From the NCBI GenBank assembly GCA_041627895.1, contig JBFKQC010000025.1:1-48317 (forward strand): a stretch of DNA of 48,317 nucleotides, read 5' to 3'. Positions within the stretch are counted from its first letter, which is position 1, and every line of letters begins with the position of its first letter. The DNA comes from JBFKQC01 sp041627895. Lineage in GTDB: Bacteria > Pseudomonadota > Alphaproteobacteria > Rhodobacterales > Rhodobacteraceae. This document shows positions 8,402-16,154 of the stretch, piece by piece. Position numbers and translations under genes: made by a program. Under the pieces are notes generated by a model. The model was not told the DNA's origin and ran no database searches. It was given only the letters and a program-made list of their open reading frames with translations.

Positions 8402-8407
8402 AACCGC

Positions 8408-8491
8408 CACGCCTATCGCACGGCGCACGAGGAACGCTCGCGCGCGATCCGCGACGCGGTGCGCTGGATCTTCCTGCGCGACGCGCGCTGA
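8408..8491 (+). pseudogene. Possible C-terminal scrap of a second LysR-like gene
   Basis: On the plus strand, 27 codons ending in TGA at 8489-8491 read as a basic helix (HAYRTAHEERSRAIRDAVRWIF...) like the last helix of LysR proteins. It directly abuts the minus-strand LysR remnant. The similarity is short and may be chance. Confidence 0.2.
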
Positions 8492-8512
8492 TCCCGCCGC
8501 CCAATCTAAGAA

Positions 8513-8539
8513 AAAGGCCGGCCGCCGGGGCCGGCCTTT
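8513..8539 (-). terminator. Rho-independent terminator of phaA-phaB
   Basis: GGCCGGC (8516-8522) and GCCGGCC (8530-8536) form a stem extended by AAA/TTT. On the minus strand it is followed by TTTTTCTTAG. It sits 17 bp after the phaB stop codon. Confidence 0.8.
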
Positions 8540-8556
8540 CCGCATTACGCGCGCGT

Positions 8557-9279
8557 TCAGACGAAGAACTGCGCGCCGTTGGCCGAAATCGTCGAACCGT
8601 TGATGAACCCGGAATCGTCCGAGGCCAGGAACACCACGCAGCGCGCGATTTCCTCCGGCTCGCCCAGGCGGCTGGCGGGAATCTGGCCGATGATCGCCTC
8701 GCGCACCTTTTCCGGCACCGCCATCACCATCTCGGTCGCGATGTAACCCGGGCAGACCGCGTTCGCCGTGATCCCGGCCCGCGCGCCTTCCTGCGCCAGC
8801 GACTTGATGATGCCCAGATCGCCGGCCTTGGTGGCGGCATAGTTCACCTGCGCGAACTGGCCCTTCTGGCCGTTGACCGACGAGATCACGATGACGCGGC
8901 CGAACTTGCGCTCGCGCATCCCCGGCCAGACCGGGTGGATGGTGTTGAACACGCCGGTCAGGTTGGTGTCGATGACCTCTTTCCACTGCTCGGGCGTCAT
9001 CTTGTGGAACGGCGCGTCGCGGGTGATGCCGGCATTGGCGACGACCACGTCGATCGGGCCCAGGTCGGCCTCGACCTTGGCGATACCGGCCTTCGAGGCC
9101 TCGTAGTCGGCAACGTTCCACTTGTAGGTCTTGATGCCGGTCTCGGCGGTGAAGGCGGCGGCCTTTTCGTCGTTGCCGGCATAGGTGGCGGCGACGTCAT
9201 AGCCTTCCGCCTTGAGTGCCTTGGAAATGGCTTCGCCGATGCCGCGGCTGCCGCCGGTCACGAGGGCTACTCGAGCCAT
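8557..9279 (-). CDS. phaB: Acetoacetyl-CoA reductase, PHB synthesis
   Basis: PhaB (also phbB) reduces acetoacetyl-CoA to (R)-3-hydroxybutyryl-CoA with NADPH, the second step of polyhydroxybutyrate synthesis. It is a short-chain dehydrogenase of the expected 240 aa. TGGSRGIG near residue 8 is the cofactor loop, ISSVNG holds the catalytic Ser, and YAATK is the Tyr-x-x-x-Lys pair. The start at 9279 (MARVALVTGG) is set by AAGGAG on the minus strand; an in-frame codon at 9327 would extend the protein across a hairpin and is rejected. The gene follows phaA by 67 bp and ends at a good terminator. Confidence 0.95.
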   Translation of the reverse strand: MARVALVTGGSRGIGEAISKALKAEGYDVAATYAGNDEKAAAFTAETGIKTYKWNVADYEASKAGIAKVEADLGPIDVVVANAGITRDAPFHKMTPEQWKEVIDTNLTGVFNTIHPVWPGMRERKFGRVIVISSVNGQKGQFAQVNYAATKAGDLGIIKSLAQEGARAGITANAVCPGYIATEMVMAVPEKVREAIIGQIPASRLGEPEEIARCVVFLASDDSGFINGSTISANGAQFFV

Positions 9280-9306
9280 GTTGTCTCTCCTTTGTGGAAT
9301 TGGGGA

Positions 9307-9330
9307 AGGATGGGTGAGATCACCCATCCT
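9307..9330 (-). repeat. Perfect inverted repeat between phaA and phaB
   Basis: AGGATGGGTGA (9307-9317) and TCACCCATCCT (9320-9330) are exact complements around a GA centre. No T-run follows on the minus strand. In the mRNA it would form an 11-bp hairpin (two-base centre, so the top pairs may open) between the phaA stop and the phaB ribosome-binding site. Confidence 0.75.
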
Positions 9331-9346
9331 GCGAGTTGCTTTCCGC

Positions 9347-10519
9347 TCAGCGCTCGACGCACATGGCGACGCCCATGCCGCCGCCGATGCACAGCGTGGC
9401 CAGGCCCTTCTTGGCGCCCGAGCGCTTCATCTCGAACAGAAGCGTGTTCAGGATCCGCGCGCCCGAGGCGCCGATCGGGTGGCCGATGGCGATCGCGCCG
9501 CCGTTGACGTTCACCTTCGAGGGATCCCAGCCCATGTCCTTGTTCACCGCACAGGCCTGGGCGGCGAAGGCCTCGTTGGCCTCGACCAGGTCCAGGTCGT
9601 CGGCCTTCCAGCCGGCCTTGTCCAGCGCCTTGCGGCTGGCATAGATCGGGCCGACGCCCATGATCGACGGGTCGAGCCCGGCAGTGGCATAGCTGACGAT
9701 GCGCGCCAGCGGTTCGATCCCGCGCCGTTCCGCCTCGTCCGCCGACATCAGCAGAACACCCGCCGCGCCGTCGTTGATGCCGCTGGCATTGCCCGCGGTG
9801 ACAGAGCCGTCCTTGGTGAAGGCGGGGCGCAGCTTGGTCATGTTGTCCAGCGTCGCGCCGTGGCGGATGTATTCGTCCTTGTCGACCACGATGTCGCCCT
9901 TGCGGGTCTTGACGGTGAACGCGATCACCTCGTCGTCGAACTTGCCGGCCTTCTGCGCGGCCTCGGCCTTGTTCTGGCTGGCCAGCGCGAATTCGTCCTG
10001 CTGGTCGCGGTTGATCTGCCATTTCTGGGCGACGTTTTCCGCGGTCTGGCCCATGTGGTAGCCGTTGAACGCGTCCCACAGCCCGTCCTTGATCATCGAG
10101 TCGATGAACTTGGTGTCGCCCATCTTGGTGCCGGCGCGCAGGTGCGCGACGTGCGGCGAAAGGCTCATGTTCTCCTGTCCGCCCGCGGCGACGACGCCGG
10201 CATCGCCAAGCTGGATGTGCTGTGCGCCCAGCGCCACCGCGCGCAGGCCCGAGCCGCAGACCTGGTTGATGCCCCAGGCGGCGGATTCCACCGGCAGGCC
10301 GGCGTTGATATGCGCCTGGCGGGCCGGGTTCTGGCCCTGGCCGGCCGACAGAACCTGGCCGAGGATCGTCTCGCTTACATCCGCCTTTTCGATTCCGGCG
10401 CGCGCGACCAGAGCTTCCAGCATGGCGGCACCCAGGTCGTGGGCCGGGGTGTTGGCGAACGCGCCGTTGAAGCTGCCGACGGCGGTGCGTGCGGCAGAGG
10501 CGATTACGACATTGGTCAT
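9347..10519 (-). CDS. phaA: Acetyl-CoA acetyltransferase (beta-ketothiolase)
   Basis: PhaA condenses two acetyl-CoA to acetoacetyl-CoA, the first step of PHB synthesis. The 390-aa product has the length of biosynthetic thiolases. The acyl-accepting Cys is in QVCGSGLRAV near residue 88, the catalytic His is in AIAIGHPIGASGARI, and the second Cys is in the C-terminal CIGGGMG motif. It begins MTNVVIASAARTAVGSFNG behind GAGGAA on the minus strand. The same pair of reactions also feeds the ethylmalonyl-CoA pathway to which mcl1 in this window belongs. A CTGC-N3-GCAG site 106 bp upstream may bind PhaR. Confidence 0.96.
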   Translation of the reverse strand: MTNVVIASAARTAVGSFNGAFANTPAHDLGAAMLEALVARAGIEKADVSETILGQVLSAGQGQNPARQAHINAGLPVESAAWGINQVCGSGLRAVALGAQHIQLGDAGVVAAGGQENMSLSPHVAHLRAGTKMGDTKFIDSMIKDGLWDAFNGYHMGQTAENVAQKWQINRDQQDEFALASQNKAEAAQKAGKFDDEVIAFTVKTRKGDIVVDKDEYIRHGATLDNMTKLRPAFTKDGSVTAGNASGINDGAAGVLLMSADEAERRGIEPLARIVSYATAGLDPSIMGVGPIYASRKALDKAGWKADDLDLVEANEAFAAQACAVNKDMGWDPSKVNVNGGAIAIGHPIGASGARILNTLLFEMKRSGAKKGLATLCIGGGMGVAMCVER

Positions 10520-10624
10520 GGCATTCCTCTATCCATCAGGTCCTGTCCAGCGGAACCATACTGGCCACGGCGAGCAGAGAACAGGGGGCGGTCCCGCGCA
10601 AATCATTGTGTGCCGTTGTATACG

Positions 10625-10635
10625 CTGCGCTGCAG
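10625..10635. promoter_or_regulatory. Candidate PhaR operator upstream of phaA
   Basis: CTGC-GCT-GCAG matches the CTGC-N3/4-GCAG pattern reported for the Paracoccus PHB repressor PhaR. It lies in the 174-bp gap upstream of phaA. The motif is short, so chance is possible. Confidence 0.4.
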
Positions 10636-10693
10636 CAAGGCAAACGGACACTCTGCCACATCGGCTATGCGCCTGGGACATGGCTGCCGGCTG

Positions 10694-11560
10694 TCAGCCC
10701 GCGCGGCGGGCGGCCTGGCTCCAGTGCGGGCGGATGGTCGGGGCGCCGAAAAAGAACCCCTGCAAGCAGTCGATGCCGATTTCGGTCAGGAAATCCGCGT
10801 CGGCCGCATTTTCCACGAATTCGGCGACCGTAAACATCTCGAACTGCCGGCCGATCATGACCAGCGCCTGGGCCAGCACCTGGTTGTCCGGCGAGTCGTG
10901 GATGCCGCGGATGAACTGGCCGTCGATCTTCAGGATGTCGAAATAGAAGTCGCGCAGGTAGCGGAACGAGGTATAGCCGGCGCCGAAATCGTCGAGCGCG
11001 AAGGTGATGCCGCGTTTCTGCAGATCGGCCATGAAGACCTGCACAAGGTCGGGGATCAGCATGGCGGATGATTCGGTAATTTCCAGGATCAACCGCTCGG
11101 CGACCGTGGGTTCGCGGCTGAGGCCGAAATTCAGCGTCTCCATCCAGCGCGGATAGCCGATGGAGCGGGCCGACATGTTGACCGACAGGCGCAGGCCAGG
11201 GTTCTCTGCCAGCGTCTCGAGCCCGAGCTTCAGCGCCAGGCAGTCGATCTTGCGGCCAAGCTCGGTCGATTCGATGACGCCGATGAAGTCGCCCGCGGGA
11301 ATCACCCGCCCGGTCCGGTCCAGCACCCGCACCAGCCCCTCGTAGAACGCCGTCCTATCCGGCCGCGCCGCCTGCACCACGGGCTGAAACGCCAGCAGAA
11401 CATCCTGACGCGCGATCGCCGTCTTGACCATGTCGAGCGTTTGACCGTCGCGCTCGTTGACGGCGATCGTCAGCGGATCGTTGACGACCGGCGGCGCGGA
11501 CCCCGCGTTGCCCTGCTTCGAGTGGCGCATCCCGAACTCCGTGACTTGCCGGGCGATCAT
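10694..11560 (-). CDS. EAL-domain cyclic-di-GMP phosphodiesterase (288 aa)
   Basis: Predicted to hydrolyse c-di-GMP to pGpG in the cytoplasm. Almost the whole protein is one EAL domain (from about residue 45). The metal- and catalytic-site residues of active enzymes are present: E in the EGL signature (EGLVR, residue 74), N in VNMSAR, E in EITESS, the DD of LDDFGAGYTS, K in LKIDG, E in VAEFVE (normally AEGVE) and Q in LQGFFFG. There is no GGDEF, sensor or membrane domain, so input must come from other proteins or the 45-residue N-terminal tail. The start is uncertain: the Met at residue 11 (position 11530) is an alternative. It is divergent from tag across an AT-rich 68-bp gap. Confidence 0.9.
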   Translation of the reverse strand: MIARQVTEFGMRHSKQGNAGSAPPVVNDPLTIAVNERDGQTLDMVKTAIARQDVLLAFQPVVQAARPDRTAFYEGLVRVLDRTGRVIPAGDFIGVIESTELGRKIDCLALKLGLETLAENPGLRLSVNMSARSIGYPRWMETLNFGLSREPTVAERLILEITESSAMLIPDLVQVFMADLQKRGITFALDDFGAGYTSFRYLRDFYFDILKIDGQFIRGIHDSPDNQVLAQALVMIGRQFEMFTVAEFVENAADADFLTEIGIDCLQGFFFGAPTIRPHWSQAARRAG

Positions 11561-11628
11561 GGCCGGAGAGGTCTGAAGGACGCGTAAATATTCGTGTTTT
11601 GTTCTAATTGTGCTAAAACCCGACTCGA
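11561..11628. promoter_or_regulatory. AT-rich divergent promoter region, EAL gene / tag
   Basis: This 68-bp gap is distinctly AT-richer than its surroundings. On the minus strand TTAGCA, 17 bp, GAATAT forms a plausible promoter for the EAL gene. On the plus strand TTCGTG, 16 bp, CTAAAA may serve tag. Confidence 0.4.
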
Positions 11629-12243
11629 ATGGCTAAAGCATTGCGGGAAGGTGGGAAATTGACGGAACGGTGCAGCTGGTGCGGCGAGGATCCGCTTTAC
11701 GTGGCCTATCACGACACCGAATGGGGCGTGCCCGAATGGGACAGCCGCGCGCTTTGGGAAAAGCTGATTCTCGACGGCTTCCAGGCCGGACTCGCCTGGA
11801 TCACCATCCTGCGCAAGCGCGAGAATTTCCGGGCCGCGTTCGACGGTTTCGATCCCCACGCCATTGCCGGCTGGGGCGAGGCAGAGATCGCGCGGCTGCT
11901 TGCCGATCCGGGCATCGTGCGCCACCGCGGCAAGATCGAGGCCGCCATCGGCAACGCACGCGCCTGGGCAATGATCGAGGCGCGGCAGGGCTTTGACAGG
12001 TTCGTCTGGGATTTCGTCGACGGCCGGCCGGTGCAGAATGCGTTTCGCAGCATGGCCGAGGTACCGGCCGAGACGCCGCTGTCGCAGGCGATGTCGAAAG
12101 AGTTGAAACGCACGGGATTCCGGTTCTGCGGGCCGACGATTGTCTATGCCTGGCTGCAGGCCTGCGGCGTGGTCAACGACCACCTCGTCGGCTGCCCGCG
12201 CCATGCCGAGGTGGCGCGCATCGCGCAGGATGCGGCGATCTAG
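11629..12243 (+). CDS. tag: DNA-3-methyladenine glycosylase I
   Basis: Tag removes 3-methyladenine from alkylated DNA as the first step of base-excision repair. The 204-aa product carries the family hallmarks: RCSWCG with the first zinc-snap Cys, YHDTEWGVPE, FQAGLAWITILRKRENFR, and the C-terminal VNDHLVGCPRH with the His and Cys that complete the zinc snap. ATG at 11629 is taken as the start. A TTG at 11659 directly before the conserved TERCSWCG is an alternative. The 3' end overlaps the convergent thioredoxin gene by 4 bp. Confidence 0.95.
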   Translation: MAKALREGGKLTERCSWCGEDPLYVAYHDTEWGVPEWDSRALWEKLILDGFQAGLAWITILRKRENFRAAFDGFDPHAIAGWGEAEIARLLADPGIVRHRGKIEAAIGNARAWAMIEARQGFDRFVWDFVDGRPVQNAFRSMAEVPAETPLSQAMSKELKRTGFRFCGPTIVYAWLQACGVVNDHLVGCPRHAEVARIAQDAAI

Positions 12244-12797
12244 CTCTGCGGGGCGATCATCGCGCGGATGATTGCCGTCGCGCTGTCGCTCGACCAGTCC
12301 GCATCACCCCGCAGCCGCGCGATTTCGCGTCCCCCGGGGTCCAGGATCACGCTGATCGGCAGGCCCAGCACCGCCATCGAGCGCGCCAGCGCCTGTTTCG
12401 GGTCGCGGTGCATCGGCAAGGCATCGACGCCGACCTCTTCGAAGAACCGCCGCATGCCAGCGGGAGAATTGCGCCCGGTCGCGATCGTCACCACCTCGAA
12501 CCGCTCGCCGCCCAGGTCCTTTTGCAGCGCGTTCAGCGACGGCATCTCTTCGCGGCAGGGGGCGCACCAGGTGGCCCAGAAATTCACCAGCACGTGCTTG
12601 CCGCGGAAATCGGCCAGCGTCATCTCGCCGCCATCGGCGTTTTCGAAGGCGGCGGCGCTGACCGGCTGCGGCTCGGCGTGGAAGATCAGCTTCTTCATGT
12701 CGCCCTCGCGCAGCGCCACCAGCACCGGATCGGCACCGGCGACGTTTGCGCTGAGCGCCAGCGCGGTGTAGAGGACGGCGGCGCGGATGATCCGCAT
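12240..12797 (-). CDS. TlpA-family periplasmic thioredoxin-like protein (185 aa)
   Basis: A TlpA/ResA-type protein-disulfide oxidoreductase, probably periplasmic. Residues 1-22 (MRIIRAAVLYTALALSANVAGA) look like a signal peptide. The thioredoxin fold begins near residue 45 and contains WATWCAPCREEMP with the redox Cys pair C78 and C81. The cis-Pro loop is GLPISVILD. Family members reduce apocytochromes or other periplasmic disulfides; the partner here is not visible. The start at 12797 has AAGGAGG in place. It faces argH with only 24 bp between the two start codons. Confidence 0.92.
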   Translation of the reverse strand: MRIIRAAVLYTALALSANVAGADPVLVALREGDMKKLIFHAEPQPVSAAAFENADGGEMTLADFRGKHVLVNFWATWCAPCREEMPSLNALQKDLGGERFEVVTIATGRNSPAGMRRFFEEVGVDALPMHRDPKQALARSMAVLGLPISVILDPGGREIARLRGDADWSSDSATAIIRAMIAPQS

Positions 12798-12821
12798 GTT
12801 TCCCTCCTTCGGGGCATCGTC

Positions 12822-14213
12822 ATGACCGACCAGAGCCAGAATGCCATGTGGGGCGGACGCTTCGCCGCCGGGCCGGACGCGATCATGGAGGCGATCAACG
12901 CCTCGATCGGGTTCGACCGCCGGCTCGCGTCGCAGGACATCGCAGGCTCGCGCGCCCACGCGGCGATGCTGGCCGCGCAGGGCATCATTACCGATAGCGA
13001 CGCGCAGGCGATCCGGGAAGGCCTGCTCACGGTCTTGTCAGAGATCGAGGCCGGCACGTTCCGGTTTTCCACCGCGCTGGAAGACATCCACATGAACGTC
13101 GAGGCGCGGCTGAAGGACCTGATCGGCGACCCCGCCGGGCGGCTGCACACGGCGCGGTCCCGTAACGACCAGGTGGCGACCGATTTCCGCCTGTGGGTGC
13201 GTGACCAGGGCGACGCGGCGCTGGAAGGGCTGGCGGCGCTGCAGCGCGCGCTGCTGGCGCAGGCCGAGGCGGGCGCCGACTGGGTGATGCCTGGCTTTAC
13301 CCATCTTCAGACCGCGCAGCCGGTGACCTGGGGCCACCACATGCTGGCCTATGTCGAGATGTTCGGCCGCGACGCCGGCCGGTTCGCGGACGCCCGTGCA
13401 CGGATGAACGAAAGCCCGCTGGGCGCGGCGGCGCTGGCGGGCACGTCGTTTCCCGTCGACCGCGAGGCGACCGCCCGCGCGCTGGGCTTCGACCGGCCGA
13501 TGGCGAACTCGCTGGACGCGGTCGCCGACCGCGATTTCGCGCTGGAATTCCTGTCCGCCGCGGCGATCTGCGCGATGCACCTCAGCCGGATGGCCGAAGA
13601 GCTGGTGATCTGGTCCTCGATGCAGTTCCGGTTCGTGGCCCTCAGCGACCGGTTCTCGACCGGCTCGTCGATCATGCCGCAGAAACGCAACCCCGACGCC
13701 GCCGAACTGGTGCGCGCCAAGATCGGACGGATCCTCGGCGCGATGGTGGGCCTCTTCACGGTGATGAAGGGGCTGCCGATGACCTATTCGAAGGACATGC
13801 AGGAGGACAAGGAACAGGTCTTCGACGCGGCCGATTCGCTGATGCTGGCCCTGGCGGCGATGGAGGGCATGGTGCGCGACATGACCGCGAACCGCGACGC
13901 GCTGGCCGCCGCCGCGTCGAGCGGGTTCTCGACCGCGACCGATCTGGCGGACTGGCTGGTGCGCGCCCTCGGCCTGCCGTTCCGCGAGGCGCATCACGTG
14001 ACCGGCGCGCTGGTGGCGAAGGCCGAGCGCAAGGGCTGCGACCTGCCCGACCTGACGCTGGCCGATATGCAGGAAGTGCACCCGCAGATCACCGATGCGG
14101 TGTTCGACGTCCTGGGGGTCGAGAACTCGGTCGCCTCGCGCACCAGCTTCGGCGGCACCGCGCCGGTCCGGGTGCGCGAGCAGATCGCGCGGTGGAAGGA
14201 GAGGCTCGGATGA
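12822..14213 (+). CDS. argH: Argininosuccinate lyase
   Basis: ArgH splits argininosuccinate into arginine and fumarate, the last step of arginine synthesis. The 463-aa product matches the family length. MWGGRFAAGPDAIMEAINASIGFD is the expected N-terminus, HTARSRNDQVATDFRLW the substrate-binding segment, THLQTAQPVTWGHH holds the catalytic His, and GSSIMPQKRNPD is the fumarase/aspartase superfamily signature near residue 285. The start is the ATG at 12822, 24 bp from the divergent thioredoxin start, so its promoter must overlap that gene. The stop overlaps the following lipoprotein ATG by 4 bp (ATGA). Confidence 0.97.
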   Translation: MTDQSQNAMWGGRFAAGPDAIMEAINASIGFDRRLASQDIAGSRAHAAMLAAQGIITDSDAQAIREGLLTVLSEIEAGTFRFSTALEDIHMNVEARLKDLIGDPAGRLHTARSRNDQVATDFRLWVRDQGDAALEGLAALQRALLAQAEAGADWVMPGFTHLQTAQPVTWGHHMLAYVEMFGRDAGRFADARARMNESPLGAAALAGTSFPVDREATARALGFDRPMANSLDAVADRDFALEFLSAAAICAMHLSRMAEELVIWSSMQFRFVALSDRFSTGSSIMPQKRNPDAAELVRAKIGRILGAMVGLFTVMKGLPMTYSKDMQEDKEQVFDAADSLMLALAAMEGMVRDMTANRDALAAAASSGFSTATDLADWLVRALGLPFREAHHVTGALVAKAERKGCDLPDLTLADMQEVHPQITDAVFDVLGVENSVASRTSFGGTAPVRVREQIARWKERLG

Positions 14214-14344
14214 AGATCGTTGCCCTTTTCGCGCTGTTCCTGGCACTTGCCGCCTGCGGCGTCGACGGCCCGCCGGTGCCGCCTGGACAGGACAACCCGC
14301 GAACCGTCGACCCGGAAGAGCTGCGCGAAGGCGGGCTGTTCTAG
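14210..14344 (+). CDS. LptM (YifL/LppL)-like small lipoprotein (44 aa)
   Basis: A tiny predicted lipoprotein: MKIVALFALFLALAACGVDG..., with hydrophobic signal and lipobox LAAC giving Cys16 as the lipidated residue. After the Cys the sequence CGVDGPPVPP resembles the CGxxGPLYxP motif of YifL/LptM, which in E. coli assists assembly of the LPS transporter LptDE. Position supports this: yifL-type genes lie next to DAP/lysine genes (dapF or lysA) in gammaproteobacteria, and lysA follows here. It overlaps the argH stop by 4 bp and is followed 3 bp later by the DUF2834 gene. The reading as a lipoprotein is strong; the link to LptM is an inference from motif and context. Confidence 0.8.
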   Translation: MKIVALFALFLALAACGVDGPPVPPGQDNPRTVDPEELREGGLF

Positions 14345-14347
14345 GCG

Positions 14348-14665
14348 ATGTCGCCGCTGCGCTTGATCTACCTCGCGCTCGCCGTCTGGGGCACGGTGCA
14401 TCCGATGTCCTATGTCGTGGCGCATCTGCGGGCCGAGGGCACCGGGCTGGGCGGGCTGGTCGAGGCCTGGTACGCCACCGCCGCGGCCGCGGGGCTGGCA
14501 TGGGACCTGACGATTGCGGCGATCGCGCTGACGGTCTGGGTTCTGGCAGAGACCTGGGTACGGAAGAACTGGCTGGCGCTGATCGCGATCCCGGCGACAT
14601 TCGGCATCGGGTTGGGCTGCGGGCTGCCGCTGTACCTCTTTCTCCGGACCCGGCCGGCAACCTAG
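14348..14665 (+). CDS. DUF2834 small membrane protein (105 aa)
   Basis: An integral membrane protein of the DUF2834 family, function unknown. Three hydrophobic helices are visible at about residues 5-25, 46-67 and 74-98, separated by short polar turns; AWDLTIAAIALTVWVLAE is the typical family core. It lies in the middle of the argH-lysA run, 3 bp after the lipoprotein stop, so is transcribed with argH. Nothing in the sequence ties it to arginine or lysine synthesis. Confidence 0.82.
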   Translation: MSPLRLIYLALAVWGTVHPMSYVVAHLRAEGTGLGGLVEAWYATAAAAGLAWDLTIAAIALTVWVLAETWVRKNWLALIAIPATFGIGLGCGLPLYLFLRTRPAT

Positions 14666-14714
14666 CGGAGCCGCTTCGCGGCGCTCGATCCTTTGCGCCG
14701 CGCCTTGCGCGTCG

Positions 14715-14775
14715 CGGCAAGTGGGGGCCGGCCCCCCACACCCCCCCAGCCCCCGCTCACCGGGGTATTTCGGAC
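14715..14775. repeat. GC-rich intergenic palindromic element, copy 1
   Basis: A GTGGGGGCC/GGCCCCC...CAC inverted repeat (about 14721-14739) is followed by C-runs and then GGGGTATTTC (14762-14771). The same arrangement (G/C hairpin, C-run, GG-x-GTATTT) recurs at 29684-29757. It lies in the 186-bp gap before lysA. Confidence 0.55.
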
Positions 14776-14795
14776 GCGATCAACGAGCCTTGGCA

Positions 14796-14823
14796 TTGCA
14801 AACGGGCGGCGGGCTGATATGAG
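14796..14823 (+). promoter_or_regulatory. Possible lysA promoter
   Basis: TTGCAA (14796-14801) and TATGAG (14818-14823) are 16 bp apart, about 29 bp before the lysA start. Confidence 0.35.
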
Positions 14824-14851
14824 GCTCGGGTCGCGCGGACGGGGTTGAGCG

Positions 14852-16117
14852 ATGGACCATTTTCTCTATCGGGACGGTGTGCTGCACGCCGAGGACGTGC
14901 CGGTGCCCGAGATTGCCGCGGCGGTGGGCACGCCGTTCTACCTGTATTCCACGGCGACGCTCGAGCGGCATTTCCGGCTGTTCGACGAGGGGCTTGCCGG
15001 GCTCGACCACCTGGTCTGCTTTGCGGTGAAGTCGAACTCGAACCAGGCGGTGCTGCGGGTGCTGGCGGCGCTTGGTGCGGGCATGGACGTGGTCTCGGGC
15101 GGCGAATATGCGCGGGCGCGGGCGGCCGGGGTGCCGGGCGATCGGATCGTGTTTTCCGGCGTCGGCAAGACCGCGGACGAAATGCGCCTGGCCCTCGCGG
15201 GCGGGGTGCGGCAGGTCAATCTCGAGAGCGAGCCCGAAATGGCCGCGCTAAGCGCCGTCGCCGCGCAGATGGGGGTGACGGTGCCGGTTTCGGTGCGGGT
15301 CAACCCGGATGTCGACGCCAGAACGCACGAGAAGATCGCCACCGGCAAGTCCGAGAACAAGTTCGGCATCCCGATCGGCCGTGCGCGGCAGGTCTATGCC
15401 GAGGCCGCTTCGCTGCCCGGGCTGGAAGTGGTCGGCATCGACGTGCATATCGGCAGCCAGCTGACCGACCTGGCGCCCTTCGAGGCTGCGTATGAGAAGG
15501 TCGCTGAACTGACTGGGCAACTTCGTGCCGACGGCCACGACATCCGCCGGCTGGACCTCGGCGGGGGCCTCGGCATCCCCTACGAGCGCTCGAACGTCGC
15601 GCCGCCCCTGCCTACCGAATATTGCGACCTGATCCGGCGCACGGTCGGGCATCTGAATGCCGAGATCGAGATCGAGCCGGGGCGGCTGATCGCCGGCAAT
15701 GCCGGCATCATGGTCAGCCGCGTGATCTATGTGAAATCCGGCGAGGGTCGGGATTTCCTCATTCTCGACAGTGCGATGAACGATCTGATCCGGCCGTCGA
15801 TGTATTCCAGCTATCACGAGATCGTGCCCGTCGATGAACCCGAACCCGGCGCCGATCTGTCGCCCTACGACATCGTCGGCCCGGTCTGCGAGACCGGCGA
15901 CACCTTCGCCCGCGCCCGGCCGATGCCGCCGGTCGCGGCGGGCGATCTGGTGGCCTTCCGCTCGGCCGGCGCCTATGGCGCGGTAATGGCCAGCGAGTAC
16001 AACACCCGGCCCCTGATCCCGGAAGTCCTGGTGAAAGGGGATCAATTCGCCGTCATACGGGCACGCCCGACCTTTGACGAAATCATCAATCGCGATATCA
16101 TCCCTGAATGGCTCTGA
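14852..16117 (+). CDS. lysA: Diaminopimelate decarboxylase
   Basis: LysA is the PLP enzyme that converts meso-diaminopimelate to L-lysine. The 421-aa product has the fold-type III alanine-racemase-like barrel: CFAVKSNSN holds the PLP-binding Lys (near residue 55), VDVHIGSQ and LDLGGGLGIPY bind phosphate, and VCETGD contains the conserved Cys/Glu/Asp of the dimer-interface active site. SAGAYGAVMASEYNTRP is the C-terminal Tyr-containing signature. It stands 186 bp after DUF2834, beyond a palindromic element, and so may have its own promoter. The TIGR02302 gene begins 37 bp downstream. Confidence 0.97.
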   Translation: MDHFLYRDGVLHAEDVPVPEIAAAVGTPFYLYSTATLERHFRLFDEGLAGLDHLVCFAVKSNSNQAVLRVLAALGAGMDVVSGGEYARARAAGVPGDRIVFSGVGKTADEMRLALAGGVRQVNLESEPEMAALSAVAAQMGVTVPVSVRVNPDVDARTHEKIATGKSENKFGIPIGRARQVYAEAASLPGLEVVGIDVHIGSQLTDLAPFEAAYEKVAELTGQLRADGHDIRRLDLGGGLGIPYERSNVAPPLPTEYCDLIRRTVGHLNAEIEIEPGRLIAGNAGIMVSRVIYVKSGEGRDFLILDSAMNDLIRPSMYSSYHEIVPVDEPEPGADLSPYDIVGPVCETGDTFARARPMPPVAAGDLVAFRSAGAYGAVMASEYNTRPLIPEVLVKGDQFAVIRARPTFDEIINRDIIPEWL

Positions 16118-16154
16118 GCGCGGGACCTGCGCCGCGAGCGAATGGCATGGGTGC

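Noticed and set aside
8060..8491. A plus-strand gene of about 143 codons opposite the LysR remnant
   Set aside because: Most of it is the antisense of the LysR-like frame; only the last 27 codons have any independent look, and they are reported separately with low confidence.
9280..9327. N-terminal extension of PhaB from 9327
   Set aside because: It would run through the inverted repeat, is not conserved in PhaB, and the start at 9279 has a proper ribosome-binding site.
11561..11628. LexA box before tag
   Set aside because: GTTC at 11601 has no second half (GTTC or GAAC) at the 7-bp spacing that alphaproteobacterial LexA needs.
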